DNA from: Rhodococcus sp. 14-2483-1-2
Lineage (GTDB): Bacteria; Actinomycetota; Actinomycetes; Mycobacteriales; Mycobacteriaceae
Reading direction: 5' to 3'
DNA length: 64,000 bases
Assembly: GCF_002259405.1 (NCBI RefSeq)
Contig: NZ_NPFW01000021.1
Span: forward strand, 186,001 to 250,000
Below the pieces are notes generated by a model. The model was given only the letters and a program-made list of their open reading frames with translations, was not told the DNA's origin and did not search any database. This document shows positions 27,397-37,177 of this stretch, piece after piece. Position 1 is the first letter of the stretch. The number at the start of each line of letters is the position of its first letter. The position numbers and the translations under genes were made by a program.

Positions 27397-28589
27397 CCGT
27401 TTCGACTTCCGAACGCGCTCTTCTCGGTTCGATCGACGAGCACGAGATCGTCTCTCTGACTGCGGCATTGATCGACGCCGGCGGCGAGAACCCAGGAGAC
27501 ACGGAGGAAAATACTGCGAAGGTGCTCGCCGAGCACTGTCGGGCACTGGGATTCGACGTTCGGACCGTCGAGGTGGCTCCGGGCCGGCCCAACGTCATCG
27601 TGTCCATCGGATCCGACGAGCGGCCGGGAGTTCTGTTCGTCGGTCACTCCGACGTGGTTCCGGCGGGGTCGGGCTGGACCACCGATCCCTTCTCCGCCGT
27701 GGTTCGAGACGGCCGGATCATCGGCCGCGGGGCCTGTGACATGAAAGGCGGCCTGGCCGCAGTGGTTGCGGCGATGACCGCAGTGCACCGTGCCGGTCTC
27801 GCGGACGAGTATCCGATGACCTTGGCGTGTCTGGTCGACGAGGAGGACACCGGTCTCGGTATCCGAGCGTTCGTCGCCGCGTCGTCGCAACGGAATTACA
27901 GCTGTTGCGTGGTGGCAGAGCCGACGGACCTGGTCACCATCGTCGGATGCCGAGGCGCGACGAACCTCGAGATCGAGGTTCGTGGCCGATCCGCGCATGC
28001 GGGTCAGCCACGCAACGGAGCGAACGCCATCTCTGCTGCAGCACGCATCATCGGAATCATCGAGGGCTCCCAGGCCGAGCTGGACGCGAACCCCGACCCC
28101 GAACTGGGTCCGGCCACCTGGAATGTGGGGACGATAGCGGGAGGAACGGGCACTTCGATGGTCGCCGATCGGTGTGTCGTCACCGTCGACCGCCGTTTGT
28201 TACCCGGCGAAAGTGCCGCCGGCGTCGTCGGCGATCTGCGGGCACGCATCGAATCTGCGGAACTCACCGGGTCCGGTATCGATGTCGGCATCGGTATCGC
28301 GATGGAAATGCCGGGCTTTCTGACCAGCGTGAACAACGGATTGGTCACTACCGCAGTGCAATCGGTTATCGACAGCGGATTTGGCCGTTCCACTGACATC
28401 TGGACGGCATCGTGCGATGGTGGTTTTGTGGCACAGCAGATGGGAATACCCACCGTCGTGCTCGGTCCGGGGGAGATCGAAGAACAAGCACATCGGCCGG
28501 ACGAGTCCGTCGCCGTGCGGCAATTGACCGACAGCGCAAGGACGTACGCATTGATCGCCACCAGAATTGCTGCACTACCAGGACTTTAG
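27393..28589 (+). CDS. M20-family deacetylase/peptidase (ArgE/DapE-like), probable N-acetyl-diaminobutyrate deacetylase
   Basis: 398 aa, ATG overlapping the previous stop (ATGA). Di-zinc hydrolase signatures: VGHSDVVPAGSGW (first His ligand), GRGACDMKGGLAAV (bridging Asp), the LVDEEDTG motif (catalytic and ligand Glu), VAEPT, and the dimerisation domain around GRSAHAGQPRNGANAI. In the described pathway DoeB, an AstE/AspA-type enzyme, removes the acetyl group left by DoeA; no DoeB is seen here, and an ArgE-like enzyme in the same operon is the obvious substitute. That role is inferred from context. Confidence 0.82.
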   Translation: MTVSTSERALLGSIDEHEIVSLTAALIDAGGENPGDTEENTAKVLAEHCRALGFDVRTVEVAPGRPNVIVSIGSDERPGVLFVGHSDVVPAGSGWTTDPFSAVVRDGRIIGRGACDMKGGLAAVVAAMTAVHRAGLADEYPMTLACLVDEEDTGLGIRAFVAASSQRNYSCCVVAEPTDLVTIVGCRGATNLEIEVRGRSAHAGQPRNGANAISAAARIIGIIEGSQAELDANPDPELGPATWNVGTIAGGTGTSMVADRCVVTVDRRLLPGESAAGVVGDLRARIESAELTGSGIDVGIGIAMEMPGFLTSVNNGLVTTAVQSVIDSGFGRSTDIWTASCDGGFVAQQMGIPTVVLGPGEIEEQAHRPDESVAVRQLTDSARTYALIATRIAALPGL

Positions 28590-28672
28590 CGCTGCCCGAG
28601 GGGGTTGGCCGAAACCCATGTTCTGCATCGCCGTAATGTCGAACGCTGCGAAGTACCACACCGACGCTCCAC

Positions 28673-28684
28673 TTTGTCCACAAA
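28673..28684 (+). promoter_or_regulatory. Palindrome 3, probable weaker GntR site before the transporter
   Basis: TTTGTCCACAAA: perfect 5-bp arms around CC, 20 bp before the GTG of the MFS gene. Its inner TTGTCCACAA differs by one base from TTGTCAACAA of operator 2. Location and sequence suggest the transporter/dehydrogenase unit belongs to the same regulon. Confidence 0.5.
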
Positions 28685-28703
28685 AGCGAGAGGTATTTCG
28701 ACC

Positions 28704-30134
28704 GTGACCGAAAAATCAGGGTCGGCAGCATCGCCGACCGGATATCCCCCGAGCACCGACACTCTGAGCCCGGACGAGACCAAGGTTCTGCATCGCGCCA
28801 TCGGCGGATCCGCTCTCGGTAACGCCGTGGAGTGGTTCGACTACGCGGTGTACGGCTACCTGGCCGTATACATCGCCGCAAACTTCTTCCCGTCCGAGGA
28901 CGGGGGAGCGAGCCTGCTCTCCACCTTCGCCGTGCTGGCCGCGTCGTTCATCATTCGTCCCATCGGCGGCATCGTGCTCGGCCCACTCGGCGACCGCATC
29001 GGGCGTCAGAAGGTCCTGGTACTGACCGTCTCGATGATGACGTTGGCCACGGCGACGATCGGTGTGCTGCCCACATTCGACACCATCGGCATCGCCGCAC
29101 CGTTGCTGCTGCTCGTCTGCCGATTGGTGCAGGGCTTCTCCACCGGTGGTGAGTACGGTGGCGCAGCAGTGTTCATGGCCGAATACGCGCCCGACAAACG
29201 CCGCGGATTCTTCGGATCGTTCCTCGAATTCGGCACCCTCGCAGGAACCGTGGGCGGTGCCACCCTGTGCACCCTGCTCAACGTCGGGCTCGGCGACGAG
29301 ACCATGGAGGCCTGGGGCTGGCGAATCCCGTTCCTGGTGACGCTCCCGTTGGGCATCGTTGCGCTGTGGCTGCGGACCCGGCTCGAGGATTCACCGGTAT
29401 TCGCCGAGGCCAAGGACGACGGCGGCACGGTCGAAGAGGGTGCAGGCGGAGCCGTCACCTCACTCAAGGCCACCATGACGTACTGGCAGCGGATCCTGAT
29501 CCTGATGGGATTCGTGTTGCTGCTCAACATCGCGTACTACACCGTGCTGACGTTCTTGCCGTCGTATCTCAGCGACACGTTGGGGCACAGCACGACTCAG
29601 TCCAACTTCACCCTCGTGGCCATCATGATCATCATGATGGCGATCATCAACCCGATCGGCGCTCTGTCCGACCGGGTGGGCCGAAAGCCGTTGCTGCTGG
29701 CTGCCTGTGTCGGGTACTTCGTGTTCAGCGTTCCGCTGTTCCTGCTGATCATCAACACCGGATTGATCGGCCAGAGCATCGGCCTCCTCGGTCTCGGAGT
29801 GTTGCTGGTCATCATGTGCTCCTGTGTGTCGTCGACCCTGCCCGCGCTGTTCCCCACTCAGGTGCGCTACGGAGCGTTCGCCATCGGATACAACGTCTCG
29901 ACGGCGCTCTTCGGCGGTACTGCTCCGCTGATCCTCACGTTCCTCATCGATCGAACCGGATCGAACCTGATTCCGGGTTGGTACATGATGATCGCGGCTG
30001 CCATCGCCTTCGTGCCGATTCTGCTGATGCCGGAAACGGCTGGGCGCTCGTTGCGCGGAACCCAGTGCCCCGGCGACAACGACGACGAGGTTGCGGCGTC
30101 CGGCGTCGAGCTCGTCGGATACAAGAAGAAGTAG
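28704..30134 (+). CDS. MFS transporter, metabolite:H+ symporter (ProP-like)
   Basis: 476 aa, GTG start; AGAGG lies 11 bp upstream. Twelve hydrophobic segments with MHS-family marks: GNAVEWFDYAVYGYLA at TM1, the loop PLGDRIGRQKVLV between TM2 and TM3, GFSTGGEYGGAAVFMAEYAPDKRRGF, and DRVGRKPLLLA in the second half. ProP relatives take up proline, betaine and ectoine by proton symport. Its place after the ectoine-degradation unit, with a related operator, suggests ectoine or another zwitterion as substrate. Confidence 0.88.
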   Translation: MTEKSGSAASPTGYPPSTDTLSPDETKVLHRAIGGSALGNAVEWFDYAVYGYLAVYIAANFFPSEDGGASLLSTFAVLAASFIIRPIGGIVLGPLGDRIGRQKVLVLTVSMMTLATATIGVLPTFDTIGIAAPLLLLVCRLVQGFSTGGEYGGAAVFMAEYAPDKRRGFFGSFLEFGTLAGTVGGATLCTLLNVGLGDETMEAWGWRIPFLVTLPLGIVALWLRTRLEDSPVFAEAKDDGGTVEEGAGGAVTSLKATMTYWQRILILMGFVLLLNIAYYTVLTFLPSYLSDTLGHSTTQSNFTLVAIMIIMMAIINPIGALSDRVGRKPLLLAACVGYFVFSVPLFLLIINTGLIGQSIGLLGLGVLLVIMCSCVSSTLPALFPTQVRYGAFAIGYNVSTALFGGTAPLILTFLIDRTGSNLIPGWYMMIAAAIAFVPILLMPETAGRSLRGTQCPGDNDDEVAASGVELVGYKKK

Positions 30135-30136
30135 CA

Positions 30137-31096
30137 GTGGCGCCGGTTCTCGTCGTTCTGCACGCCGGCGATCTTCCCGACGGACTCGACTCCGTCGCGG
30201 AGGTCGCCGACGTCCGGTACGCCACCGCCGATACCCTCGGCGATGCGGTCGACGGTGCCGACGCGTTGCTGCTGTGGGATTTCTTCTCTCCCGCAGTCGA
30301 ATCGGCGTGGCCGCGCTGCGGCTCGCTGAAGTGGATCCACATCGCCGCCGCAGGCGTCGACTCGTTGATGTTCGACGACCTGGTCGATTCCGATGTGATC
30401 GTGACCAATTCGCGGGGAGTGTTCGACCGACCGATCGCGGAGTTCGTGCTGGCCCAGATTCTGGCGTTCGCCAAGGACTCCGAACGTTCGCGCGCACTGC
30501 AACATTCGAAGGTCTGGCAGCACCGCGAGACCGAGCGCATCGACGGTGCCCACGCGATGATCGTGGGTACCGGTGCGATCGGCCGTGCCATCGCGAGCCT
30601 GCTGACAGCGGTGGGAATGTCCGTCTCGGGTGTGGGCCGGACGGCACGAGAGGGCGACCGAGATTTCGGTACCGTTCATGCCAGTGCCGATCTGGCGTCC
30701 GAGGTAGCTCGGGCCGACTACCTGGTGCTGGTCGCCCCGCTGACCGATCTGACGAGGGGACTGGTCGACGATTCGGTGCTGGCCGCGATGAAACCCGGTT
30801 CACGCGTCGTGAACGTGGGCCGCGGGGAGTTGCTCGACACCGAGGCACTGCTGGCACACCTGGCAACCGGGCACATCGCAGGTGCCGCACTCGATGTGTT
30901 CGAGACAGAACCGCTCTCGGCCGACCATCCGTTGTGGACGGCCGAGAACGTGATCGTCACACCGCACATGAGCGGCGATGCCTCGGGGTGGAAGCAACGG
31001 CTCGCAGAGCTGTTCGTGGACAACGCACTTCGGCATTTCCGAGGCGAACCGCTGCGCAATGTCGTGGACAAGAAACTCGGCTTCGTGCCGACCTGA
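30137..31096 (+). CDS. D-isomer-specific 2-hydroxyacid dehydrogenase
   Basis: 319 aa, GTG start 2 bp after the transporter stop. NAD-binding domain near 130-270 with VGTGAIGRAIASLL; catalytic triad visible as Arg in NVGRGELLD, Glu in DVFETEPL and His in TPHMSGDAS. It would reduce a 2-oxo acid to a D-2-hydroxy acid or the reverse. With the FAD/Fe-S D-2-hydroxyacid dehydrogenase of the same regulon it could form an interconversion pair acting on a 2-oxo acid from transamination of diaminobutyrate derivatives; this is speculative. Ends 8 bp before the convergent flavin oxidoreductase. Confidence 0.85.
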   Translation: MAPVLVVLHAGDLPDGLDSVAEVADVRYATADTLGDAVDGADALLLWDFFSPAVESAWPRCGSLKWIHIAAAGVDSLMFDDLVDSDVIVTNSRGVFDRPIAEFVLAQILAFAKDSERSRALQHSKVWQHRETERIDGAHAMIVGTGAIGRAIASLLTAVGMSVSGVGRTAREGDRDFGTVHASADLASEVARADYLVLVAPLTDLTRGLVDDSVLAAMKPGSRVVNVGRGELLDTEALLAHLATGHIAGAALDVFETEPLSADHPLWTAENVIVTPHMSGDASGWKQRLAELFVDNALRHFRGEPLRNVVDKKLGFVPT

Positions 31097-31104
31097 GCGG
31101 AGAC

Positions 31105-32232
31105 TCAGTAGGCCCGCTCGTACTGCGGTGCCACGGCCGGGAGCATCTCGACACCGAGTTCGCGGGCGGCGCGCCGTGGCCAGTACGGATCACGCAGCAG
31201 CTCACGTGCCAGCAGCACGGCCGTTGCCTCGCCCTGTGAGACGATCTCCTCGGCCTGCTTGGGTTCGGTGATCATGCCGACCGCAGCGGCGGGCATCGCG
31301 GTCTCGTTCTGGATTCGCCGTGCGAACGGAACCTGGTAACCGGGACCGACCGGAATCTTGGCGTGCACGTTACCTCCGGTCGACGTATCGACCAGATCCA
31401 CTCCGTGCTCGGTGAGGATCTGCGACAACGCAACAGTCTGATCCGACGTCCAGCTCGGGGGCTCCAATTCGGCTGTGTTTCCAGCGTTCTCGCTGTTCTC
31501 GGGCTCGTCGAGCCAATCCGTCGCCGACAGTCGCACGAAGACCGGCAGCTCCGCAGGCCACACCTCACGCACGGCGTCGACGACCTCGATCAGCAGACGC
31601 GTGCGGCCCGCGAAATCCCCGCCGTACGAGTCGGTACGGGTGTTGCTGGCAGGAGACAGGAATTGGTGCAACAGGTAGCCGTGCGCACCGTGGATCTCGG
31701 CTACCTGGAACCCTGCTTTCACTGCGCGCTGCGCGGCAGTACGGAAGTCCTCGACGATCTTCGCGATGTCCTCGGCCGTCGCCTCTCGTGGGGTCGCGTA
31801 GTCACCGAATGCCACTGCCGACGGGCCAACGGTCTCCCAGCTTCGGGAGTCATCGGCAGGCAAGGACTTGCCACCCAACCAGGGCGCAGCGGTCGAGGCT
31901 TTGCGCCCCGCGTGAGCGAGCTGGATGCCCGGGACGGTTCCGAAGGACGAGATCTCGGCGACGATCTTCGCCAATGCATCGGCCTGGGTGTCGTTCCAGA
32001 TGCCCAGGTCCGACGGGCTGATGCGGCCCTCGGGGCTCACTGCGGTGGCTTCGGTGATGATCAGTCCGGCACCGCCGATCGCCCGGCTCACCAGGTGGGT
32101 GCGATGCCAGTCGCCCGCGACGCCGACATCGTCGCCCGCCTCGTCGGCCGAGTACTGGCACATCGGTGCCATCCACACCCGGTTCGGGAAGGTGACAGTG
32201 CGCAGGGTCAGAGGCTCGAACAGGACACTCAC
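31105..32232 (-). CDS. NADH:flavin oxidoreductase, Old Yellow Enzyme family (YqjM-like)
   Basis: 375 aa from GTG 32232, set by GGAGG upstream and by the conserved start VLFEPLTLRTVTFPNRVWMAPM; the open frame to 32748 is rejected. FMN-dependent ene-reductase: APMCQYSADE (the Cys of the YqjM class), QLAHAGRKAS, the active-site pair in EIHGAHGYLLHQFLSP, NTRTDSYGGDFAGRTR, and a C-terminal phosphate-binding region. It reduces activated C=C bonds in enones or xenobiotics; the natural substrate is unknown. Divergent from proA. Confidence 0.93.
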   Translation of the reverse strand: MSVLFEPLTLRTVTFPNRVWMAPMCQYSADEAGDDVGVAGDWHRTHLVSRAIGGAGLIITEATAVSPEGRISPSDLGIWNDTQADALAKIVAEISSFGTVPGIQLAHAGRKASTAAPWLGGKSLPADDSRSWETVGPSAVAFGDYATPREATAEDIAKIVEDFRTAAQRAVKAGFQVAEIHGAHGYLLHQFLSPASNTRTDSYGGDFAGRTRLLIEVVDAVREVWPAELPVFVRLSATDWLDEPENSENAGNTAELEPPSWTSDQTVALSQILTEHGVDLVDTSTGGNVHAKIPVGPGYQVPFARRIQNETAMPAAAVGMITEPKQAEEIVSQGEATAVLLARELLRDPYWPRRAARELGVEMLPAVAPQYERAY

Positions 32233-32344
32233 AAGTGGTTCCTCCGGTCTTCGGGCAGCATCGACGGTCGGTCGACGATCTTCACGCTGTGCTGCAACGA
32301 CGCGGCGATGCCGCTCATTCCCGGCCCCTATTAGTGTGTAGTTC

Positions 32345-33622
32345 ATGACAGCTTCCGTCTCGGCCGAACCGGTGACCACGACTGCCGACGAGCGCGAGAA
32401 CGTGCACGCCGCAGCGCGCCGAGCGCGCACCGCATCACGGGCGCTCGCACTGCTGACGACCGCAGAGAAGGACGCTGCGCTGCATGCCGCGGCCGACGCT
32501 GTGGTCGCTGCGGCGGAGTCGGTACTCGCCGCGAACGCAGTCGACATCGAGAACGCGCGAGCGGCCGGTACCGATGAGGGGCTGCTGGACCGTCTACGGC
32601 TGACTGCGTCGCGCATCGACGGCATCGCGGCCGGGTTGCGGCAGGTGGCCGGGTTGCCCGATCCGATCGGCGAGATCATTCGCGGTTCGACGTTGCCCAA
32701 CGGGCTCGAGATTCGGCAACTGAGAGTTCCGCTCGGAGTCGTCGGCATGGTCTACGAGGCTCGGCCCAACGTCACCGTCGACGCGTTCGGCCTCGCGTTC
32801 AAGTCCGGCAACGCGGTGCTCCTTCGCGGTTCGTCGTCGGCGGCACAGTCCAATGCGGCGTTGGTCGAGGCACTGCAGGGAGCGTTGCGCGAACACGGTC
32901 TGCCCGAGGCGGCGGTGCAGCTTCTGGGGAGTGCCGACCGTGCCACGGTCACCCACCTCATTCAGGCCCGCGGACTGGTGGACGTGGTGATCCCGCGCGG
33001 TGGAGCGGGTCTGATCGCTGCGGTCGTGCGTGACGCCACGGTCCCGACCATCGAGACCGGCGTCGGAAACTGCCACGTGTACATCCATTCCTCTGCCGAT
33101 CCGGACACGGCCGAGAAGATCGTGCTCAACGCCAAGACCCGTCGAGTCAGCGTCTGCAACGCCGCCGAGACCGTGCTGGTCGACGCTGCGATCGCCGAGA
33201 CCATGGTTCCGCGGTTGCTCCAGGCATTCCAGATGCACAGCGTCACGGTGCACGGGGACCTGCCCGGGCTCGTGCCTGCACACGACGAGGACTGGTCGCA
33301 GGAGTACCTCTCACTCGACATCGCTCTGAAGGTGGTGGACGGCATCGACGAGGCGATCGAGCACATCGACCGATACGGCACCGGCCACACCGAGGCGATC
33401 GTCGCCGCCGACATCCGGGCCGCGCGTGAGTTCACCCAGCGGGTCGACGCGTCCGCGGTCATGGTCAACGCCTCCACGGCGTTCACCGACGGCGAGCAGT
33501 TCGGCTTCGGAGCCGAGATCGGCATCTCGACTCAGAAGCTGCATGCGCGTGGACCCATGGGCTTGCCCGAATTGACCTCGACCAAGTGGACCGTGTGGGG
33601 CGACGGACACGTCCGAGACTGA
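32345..33622 (+). CDS. proA: Glutamate-5-semialdehyde dehydrogenase (gamma-glutamyl phosphate reductase)
   Basis: 425 aa, ATG start. Second step of proline synthesis: reduces glutamyl phosphate with NADPH. Aldehyde dehydrogenase-like fold with [42 protein letters not shown], the [10 protein letters not shown] catalytic-Cys motif and [21 protein letters not shown] at the C-terminus. Length is normal. It resumes the conserved gene order after the accessory block and starts a plus-strand run to holA. Confidence 0.96.
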   Translation: MTASVSAEPVTTTADERENVHAAARRARTASRALALLTTAEKDAALHAAADAVVAAAESVLAANAVDIENARAAGTDEGLLDRLRLTASRIDGIAAGLRQVAGLPDPIGEIIRGSTLPNGLEIRQLRVPLGVVGMVYEARPNVTVDAFGLAFKSGNAVLLRGSSSAAQSNAALVEALQGALREHGLPEAAVQLLGSADRATVTHLIQARGLVDVVIPRGGAGLIAAVVRDATVPTIETGVGNCHVYIHSSADPDTAEKIVLNAKTRRVSVCNAAETVLVDAAIAETMVPRLLQAFQMHSVTVHGDLPGLVPAHDEDWSQEYLSLDIALKVVDGIDEAIEHIDRYGTGHTEAIVAADIRAAREFTQRVDASAVMVNASTAFTDGEQFGFGAEIGISTQKLHARGPMGLPELTSTKWTVWGDGHVRD

Positions 33623-33668
33623 CACCCCTCGCAGTACCCGGCCAGACCCGATCATCAGGAGCTGTGAC

Positions 33669-34550
33669 ATGGATCGTGCCCTACCGACGACACCCCCGCT
33701 GTTCGCCAGCGTGGACGACGTCCAGAGGCGCCTGGCCGAGACGGGCTATCTGGCCGACAAGGCCACCGCCACCTCGGTGTTTCTCGCCGATCGCCTCGGC
33801 AAGCCGCTGCTGATCGAAGGTCCGGCGGGAGTCGGCAAGACCGAGCTGGCCCGCGCCGTCGCGCAGACGACCGGGGCCGAGCTGGTGCGTCTGCAGTGCT
33901 ACGAGGGTGTCGACGAGGCCCGCGCGCTGTACGAGTGGAACCACGCCAAGCAGATCCTGCGCATCCAGTCCGGCACCGCTGCCGATTGGGACTCGACCAA
34001 GCTGGACGTGTTCTCCGAGGAGTTCCTGCTGGCGCGCCCGCTACTGCAGGCCATTCGCCGGACCGATCCGACGGTTCTGCTCATCGACGAGACCGACAAG
34101 GCCGACGTCGAGATCGAAGGACTGCTGCTCGAGGTACTCAGCGACTTCGCGATCACCATTCCAGAACTCGGCACGATCGTGGCCGAGCGGACGCCGTTCG
34201 TGGTGCTCACCTCCAACGCCACTCGTGAACTGTCCGAGGCCCTCAAGCGCCGCTGCCTGTTCCTGCACCTCGATTTTCCCGACGCCGATCTCGAGCGCCG
34301 GATTCTCGCCAGCAGGGTTCCCGAACTGCCCGAGGCCATCGCCGAGCAGATGATCAAGACCGTGCGGGTACTGCGCGCGATGCAGCTCAAGAAGTTGCCC
34401 TCGGTGGCCGAGACCATCGACTGGGGACGCACTCTGTTGGCGCTCGGTATGGACACCCTCGACGACGATGCGGTTCGCTCCACACTCGGTGTGGTGCTCA
34501 AGCATCAGTCGGACCAGGTCCGTGCAGCAGCCGAACTCCGGCTCAACTGA
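33669..34550 (+). CDS. MoxR-family AAA+ ATPase
   Basis: 293 aa, ATG start. Walker A EGPAGVGKTELARA near residues 52-65, Walker B VLLIDETDKAD, sensor-like VVLTSNATRELSEALKRRC. MoxR ATPases act as chaperones that activate or insert cofactors in partner complexes, usually with a von Willebrand factor A protein. That partner follows 1 bp downstream; this pair is conserved after proA in mycobacteria (Rv2426c-Rv2425c position). Confidence 0.93.
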   Translation: MDRALPTTPPLFASVDDVQRRLAETGYLADKATATSVFLADRLGKPLLIEGPAGVGKTELARAVAQTTGAELVRLQCYEGVDEARALYEWNHAKQILRIQSGTAADWDSTKLDVFSEEFLLARPLLQAIRRTDPTVLLIDETDKADVEIEGLLLEVLSDFAITIPELGTIVAERTPFVVLTSNATRELSEALKRRCLFLHLDFPDADLERRILASRVPELPEAIAEQMIKTVRVLRAMQLKKLPSVAETIDWGRTLLALGMDTLDDDAVRSTLGVVLKHQSDQVRAAAELRLN

Positions 34551-34551
34551 C

Positions 34552-35967
34552 ATGCAGGCCCCGCACGGAATTCCCGGTCACCTCATCGGTTTCGTCGACG
34601 CACTGCGTCGGCGTGGAATTTCGGTGGGGCCGTCGGAGACGGTCGATGCCGGACGCGTCCTGTCGGTTCTCGATCTGCTCGATCGAGAAGCCGTTCGCGA
34701 GGGTCTGGCCTGTGCGCTGCTGCGCCGTCCGACGCATCGCGGAGTGTTCGACGCCCTGTTCGACCTGTGGTTTCCGGTGGCATCGGGCACCAGGGACTCG
34801 GGGCAGATCGATACCGCGCTGCCGCGCACCGACGCCGGCGACGTCGACATCGATGCGCTCCGCGAGCTGTTGGTGGATCTGCTCTCGGACGATTCGGCCG
34901 AGGCCGCGGAGTTGACCCGGATGCTGGCGGCGCAGATGGTCGAGGAGCTCGGACAGTACAAGTCCTCCAACGGGCCGTCGTTCTCGGCATATCAGGCGCT
35001 GCGCGACGTTGCGCCCGAAACCTTGCTGCGCAAGATTCTCGACGGATTGCTCGGGCGCAGCGACGACGCACCCGATCGTCCCACCGACGACTACGAGTCC
35101 GAGGTTGCCAAACGCACTGCAGCGCAACGTATCGCGGACCTGCGCAAGATGATCGAGAGCGAGACGAGGCGTCGGTCGGCCGAAAAGCTGGGCCGTGAGC
35201 GAGTAGCGAGCTACGGGGTGCCCAAGCTCGCGGAGGAAGTCGATTTCCTGCGGGCCTCGGACACGGAGATGGCGGCGCTGCGACGCAACGTCACACCTCT
35301 CGCCCGATTGTTGGCATCGCGACTCGCGGTGCGGCGCAGCCGAAGCAGGCACGGCTCCATCGACCTGCGTCGGACGTTGCGCAAGTCGATGTCCACCGGC
35401 GGCATCCCGATCGATCTGGTCGAACGCAAGCCTCGGCGGGCACGCCCCGAACTGGTTGTGCTGTGCGATGTATCGGGGTCGGTGGCAGGATTCAGCAATT
35501 TCACTCTGCTGTTGGTGCACGCACTGCGAGAGCAGTTCTCGCGCGTACGCATCTTCGCGTTCATCGACTCCACCGACGAGGTCACCCAATTCTTCGATTC
35601 CGGTTCCGACCTCGGAGCCGCGATGAGCCGCATCATCCGTGAGTCCGATCTCGTGACGTACGACGGACACTCGGACTACGGCCATGCACTGACGACGTTC
35701 GACGAGAAGTACGCGCATGCGGTCACCAGTCGCAGCTCGGTGCTGATTCTCGGTGACGCCCGCACCAATTACCGCGAACCGAAGCTGCCGGCGTTGGCGC
35801 ACATCGTGTCGGTCGCCAAGCATGCGTACTGGCTCAATCCCGATCCGAAATCGCAGTGGGGTTCCGGCGATTCGGCGGCCAAGGTGTACTCCGACGTGAT
35901 CGCGATGCACGAGTGCCGATCGGCTCAGCAGCTCGCCACCGTGGTCTCGCGTTTGCTGCCGGTGTGA
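34552..35967 (+). CDS. VWA domain-containing protein (CoxE-like)
   Basis: 471 aa, ATG start 1 bp after the MoxR stop. Residues 1-280 are helical and charged; the VWA domain lies at about 290-470 with an intact MIDAS start [14 protein letters not shown] (DxSxS) and [14 protein letters not shown] toward the end. CoxE-type proteins work with MoxR ATPases in maturation of molybdenum or other metalloenzymes. No cox-type hydroxylase is in this window, so the client is unknown. Confidence 0.9.
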   Translation: MQAPHGIPGHLIGFVDALRRRGISVGPSETVDAGRVLSVLDLLDREAVREGLACALLRRPTHRGVFDALFDLWFPVASGTRDSGQIDTALPRTDAGDVDIDALRELLVDLLSDDSAEAAELTRMLAAQMVEELGQYKSSNGPSFSAYQALRDVAPETLLRKILDGLLGRSDDAPDRPTDDYESEVAKRTAAQRIADLRKMIESETRRRSAEKLGRERVASYGVPKLAEEVDFLRASDTEMAALRRNVTPLARLLASRLAVRRSRSRHGSIDLRRTLRKSMSTGGIPIDLVERKPRRARPELVVLCDVSGSVAGFSNFTLLLVHALREQFSRVRIFAFIDSTDEVTQFFDSGSDLGAAMSRIIRESDLVTYDGHSDYGHALTTFDEKYAHAVTSRSSVLILGDARTNYREPKLPALAHIVSVAKHAYWLNPDPKSQWGSGDSAAKVYSDVIAMHECRSAQQLATVVSRLLPV

Positions 35968-36011
35968 GGCGTGTGACGCCCAGCGGCACCTCGGACGTAG
36001 AATCGGCGGTT

Positions 36012-36788
36012 GTGCAGCGCGAATCCGACTCCGGCGACGACACCGGTGGGCAGCCCGTCCGCCGTTTGGGCGTGATGGGTGGCACCTTCGACCCGATTCA
36101 CCACGGGCACCTCGTCGCAGCCAGCGAAGTGGCGAACAAGTTCGGCCTGGACGAGGTCATCTTCGTCCCGACCGGAAACCCGTGGCAGAAGGAAGGCAAG
36201 TCGGTCAGTCCGGCAGAGGATCGCTACCTGATGACCGTCATCGCGACGGCGTCCAATCCGCGTTTCTCGGTCAGCCGAGTCGATGTGGATCGGGAGAAGT
36301 CGACCTACACGGTCGACACACTGCGTGATCTGCGATCGCAGCATCCCAATGCCGAGCTGTACTTCATCACCGGGGCGGACGCGCTCGAGTCGATCCTCAC
36401 GTGGCAGAACTGGGAGGAGCTGTTCGAGCTCGCCAAGTTCGTCGGTGTCTCGCGTCCCGGGTTCGAGCTCGGCGTCGAACATCTCGCCAACCACCTTCGA
36501 TCGTTGCCCGCGGACACTCTCACATTGATGGAAATCCCGGCACTCGCGATATCGTCGACGGACTGTCGACTTCGAGCCGGTGAGAATCGGCCGGTCTGGT
36601 ACCTCGTACCGGATGGCGTCGTGCAATACATCTCGAAGAGGAATCTCTACAGACCACGAGGCGCTCAGCGTCTCGACGGATCCGTCACCATGTCGGAACC
36701 AGCGCCCCAGAAGAAGCAACCGGCAGGGTCGGTCACCAGCGCAATGACCGCGAACCCGAGCCATACGAGTGGGAGTACACCGAAGTGA
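36012..36788 (+). CDS. nadD: Nicotinate-nucleotide adenylyltransferase
   Basis: 258 aa with GTG 36012; GTG 35973 would add 13 residues and no good ribosome site decides. Adenylates nicotinate mononucleotide to deamido-NAD. Nucleotidyltransferase motifs [24 protein letters not shown] and ISSTDCR (the SxTxxR class) are present. The C-terminus extends about 40 residues past the family end ([10 protein letters not shown]... to GSTPK), polar and probably disordered. Stop overlaps rsfS by 4 bp. Confidence 0.93.
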   Translation: MQRESDSGDDTGGQPVRRLGVMGGTFDPIHHGHLVAASEVANKFGLDEVIFVPTGNPWQKEGKSVSPAEDRYLMTVIATASNPRFSVSRVDVDREKSTYTVDTLRDLRSQHPNAELYFITGADALESILTWQNWEELFELAKFVGVSRPGFELGVEHLANHLRSLPADTLTLMEIPALAISSTDCRLRAGENRPVWYLVPDGVVQYISKRNLYRPRGAQRLDGSVTMSEPAPQKKQPAGSVTSAMTANPSHTSGSTPK

Positions 36789-37177
36789 CTGCAACAGCCG
36801 AAGCCGCCGAGATGGCGCGGATCGCCGCGCTCGCAGCCGACGACAAACTGGCCGGCGACGTGGTGATTCTCGACGTGTCCGATCAGCTCTACATCACCGA
36901 TTGCTTCGTCATCGCCTCTGCGCCGAACGAGCGTCAGGTCAACGCGATCGTGGAGAACATCGAGGATCAGCTGCGTGAGGCCGGACACAAGCCGGTCCGC
37001 CGCGAGGGCACCAGAGAAGGCCGTTGGGCGCTGTTGGACTACTCCGACATCGTCGTGCACGTTCAGCACAACGAAGAGCGGAACTTCTACGCACTCGAGC
37101 GGTTGTGGAAGGACTGCCCGACCATCGAGGTTCCCGGTCTCGGCCAGCATCCGGCGGCTCCGGAATCGGAGCAATGA
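36785..37177 (+). CDS. rsfS: Ribosomal silencing factor RsfS
   Basis: 130 aa, GTG start overlapping nadD. Binds uL14 on the 50S subunit and blocks subunit joining in starvation. Family motifs: [42 protein letters not shown], and the [13 protein letters not shown] end. nadD-rsfS-phosphoglycerate mutase-like order is conserved across actinobacteria. ATGA overlap with the next gene. Confidence 0.96.
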   Translation: MTATAEAAEMARIAALAADDKLAGDVVILDVSDQLYITDCFVIASAPNERQVNAIVENIEDQLREAGHKPVRREGTREGRWALLDYSDIVVHVQHNEERNFYALERLWKDCPTIEVPGLGQHPAAPESEQ

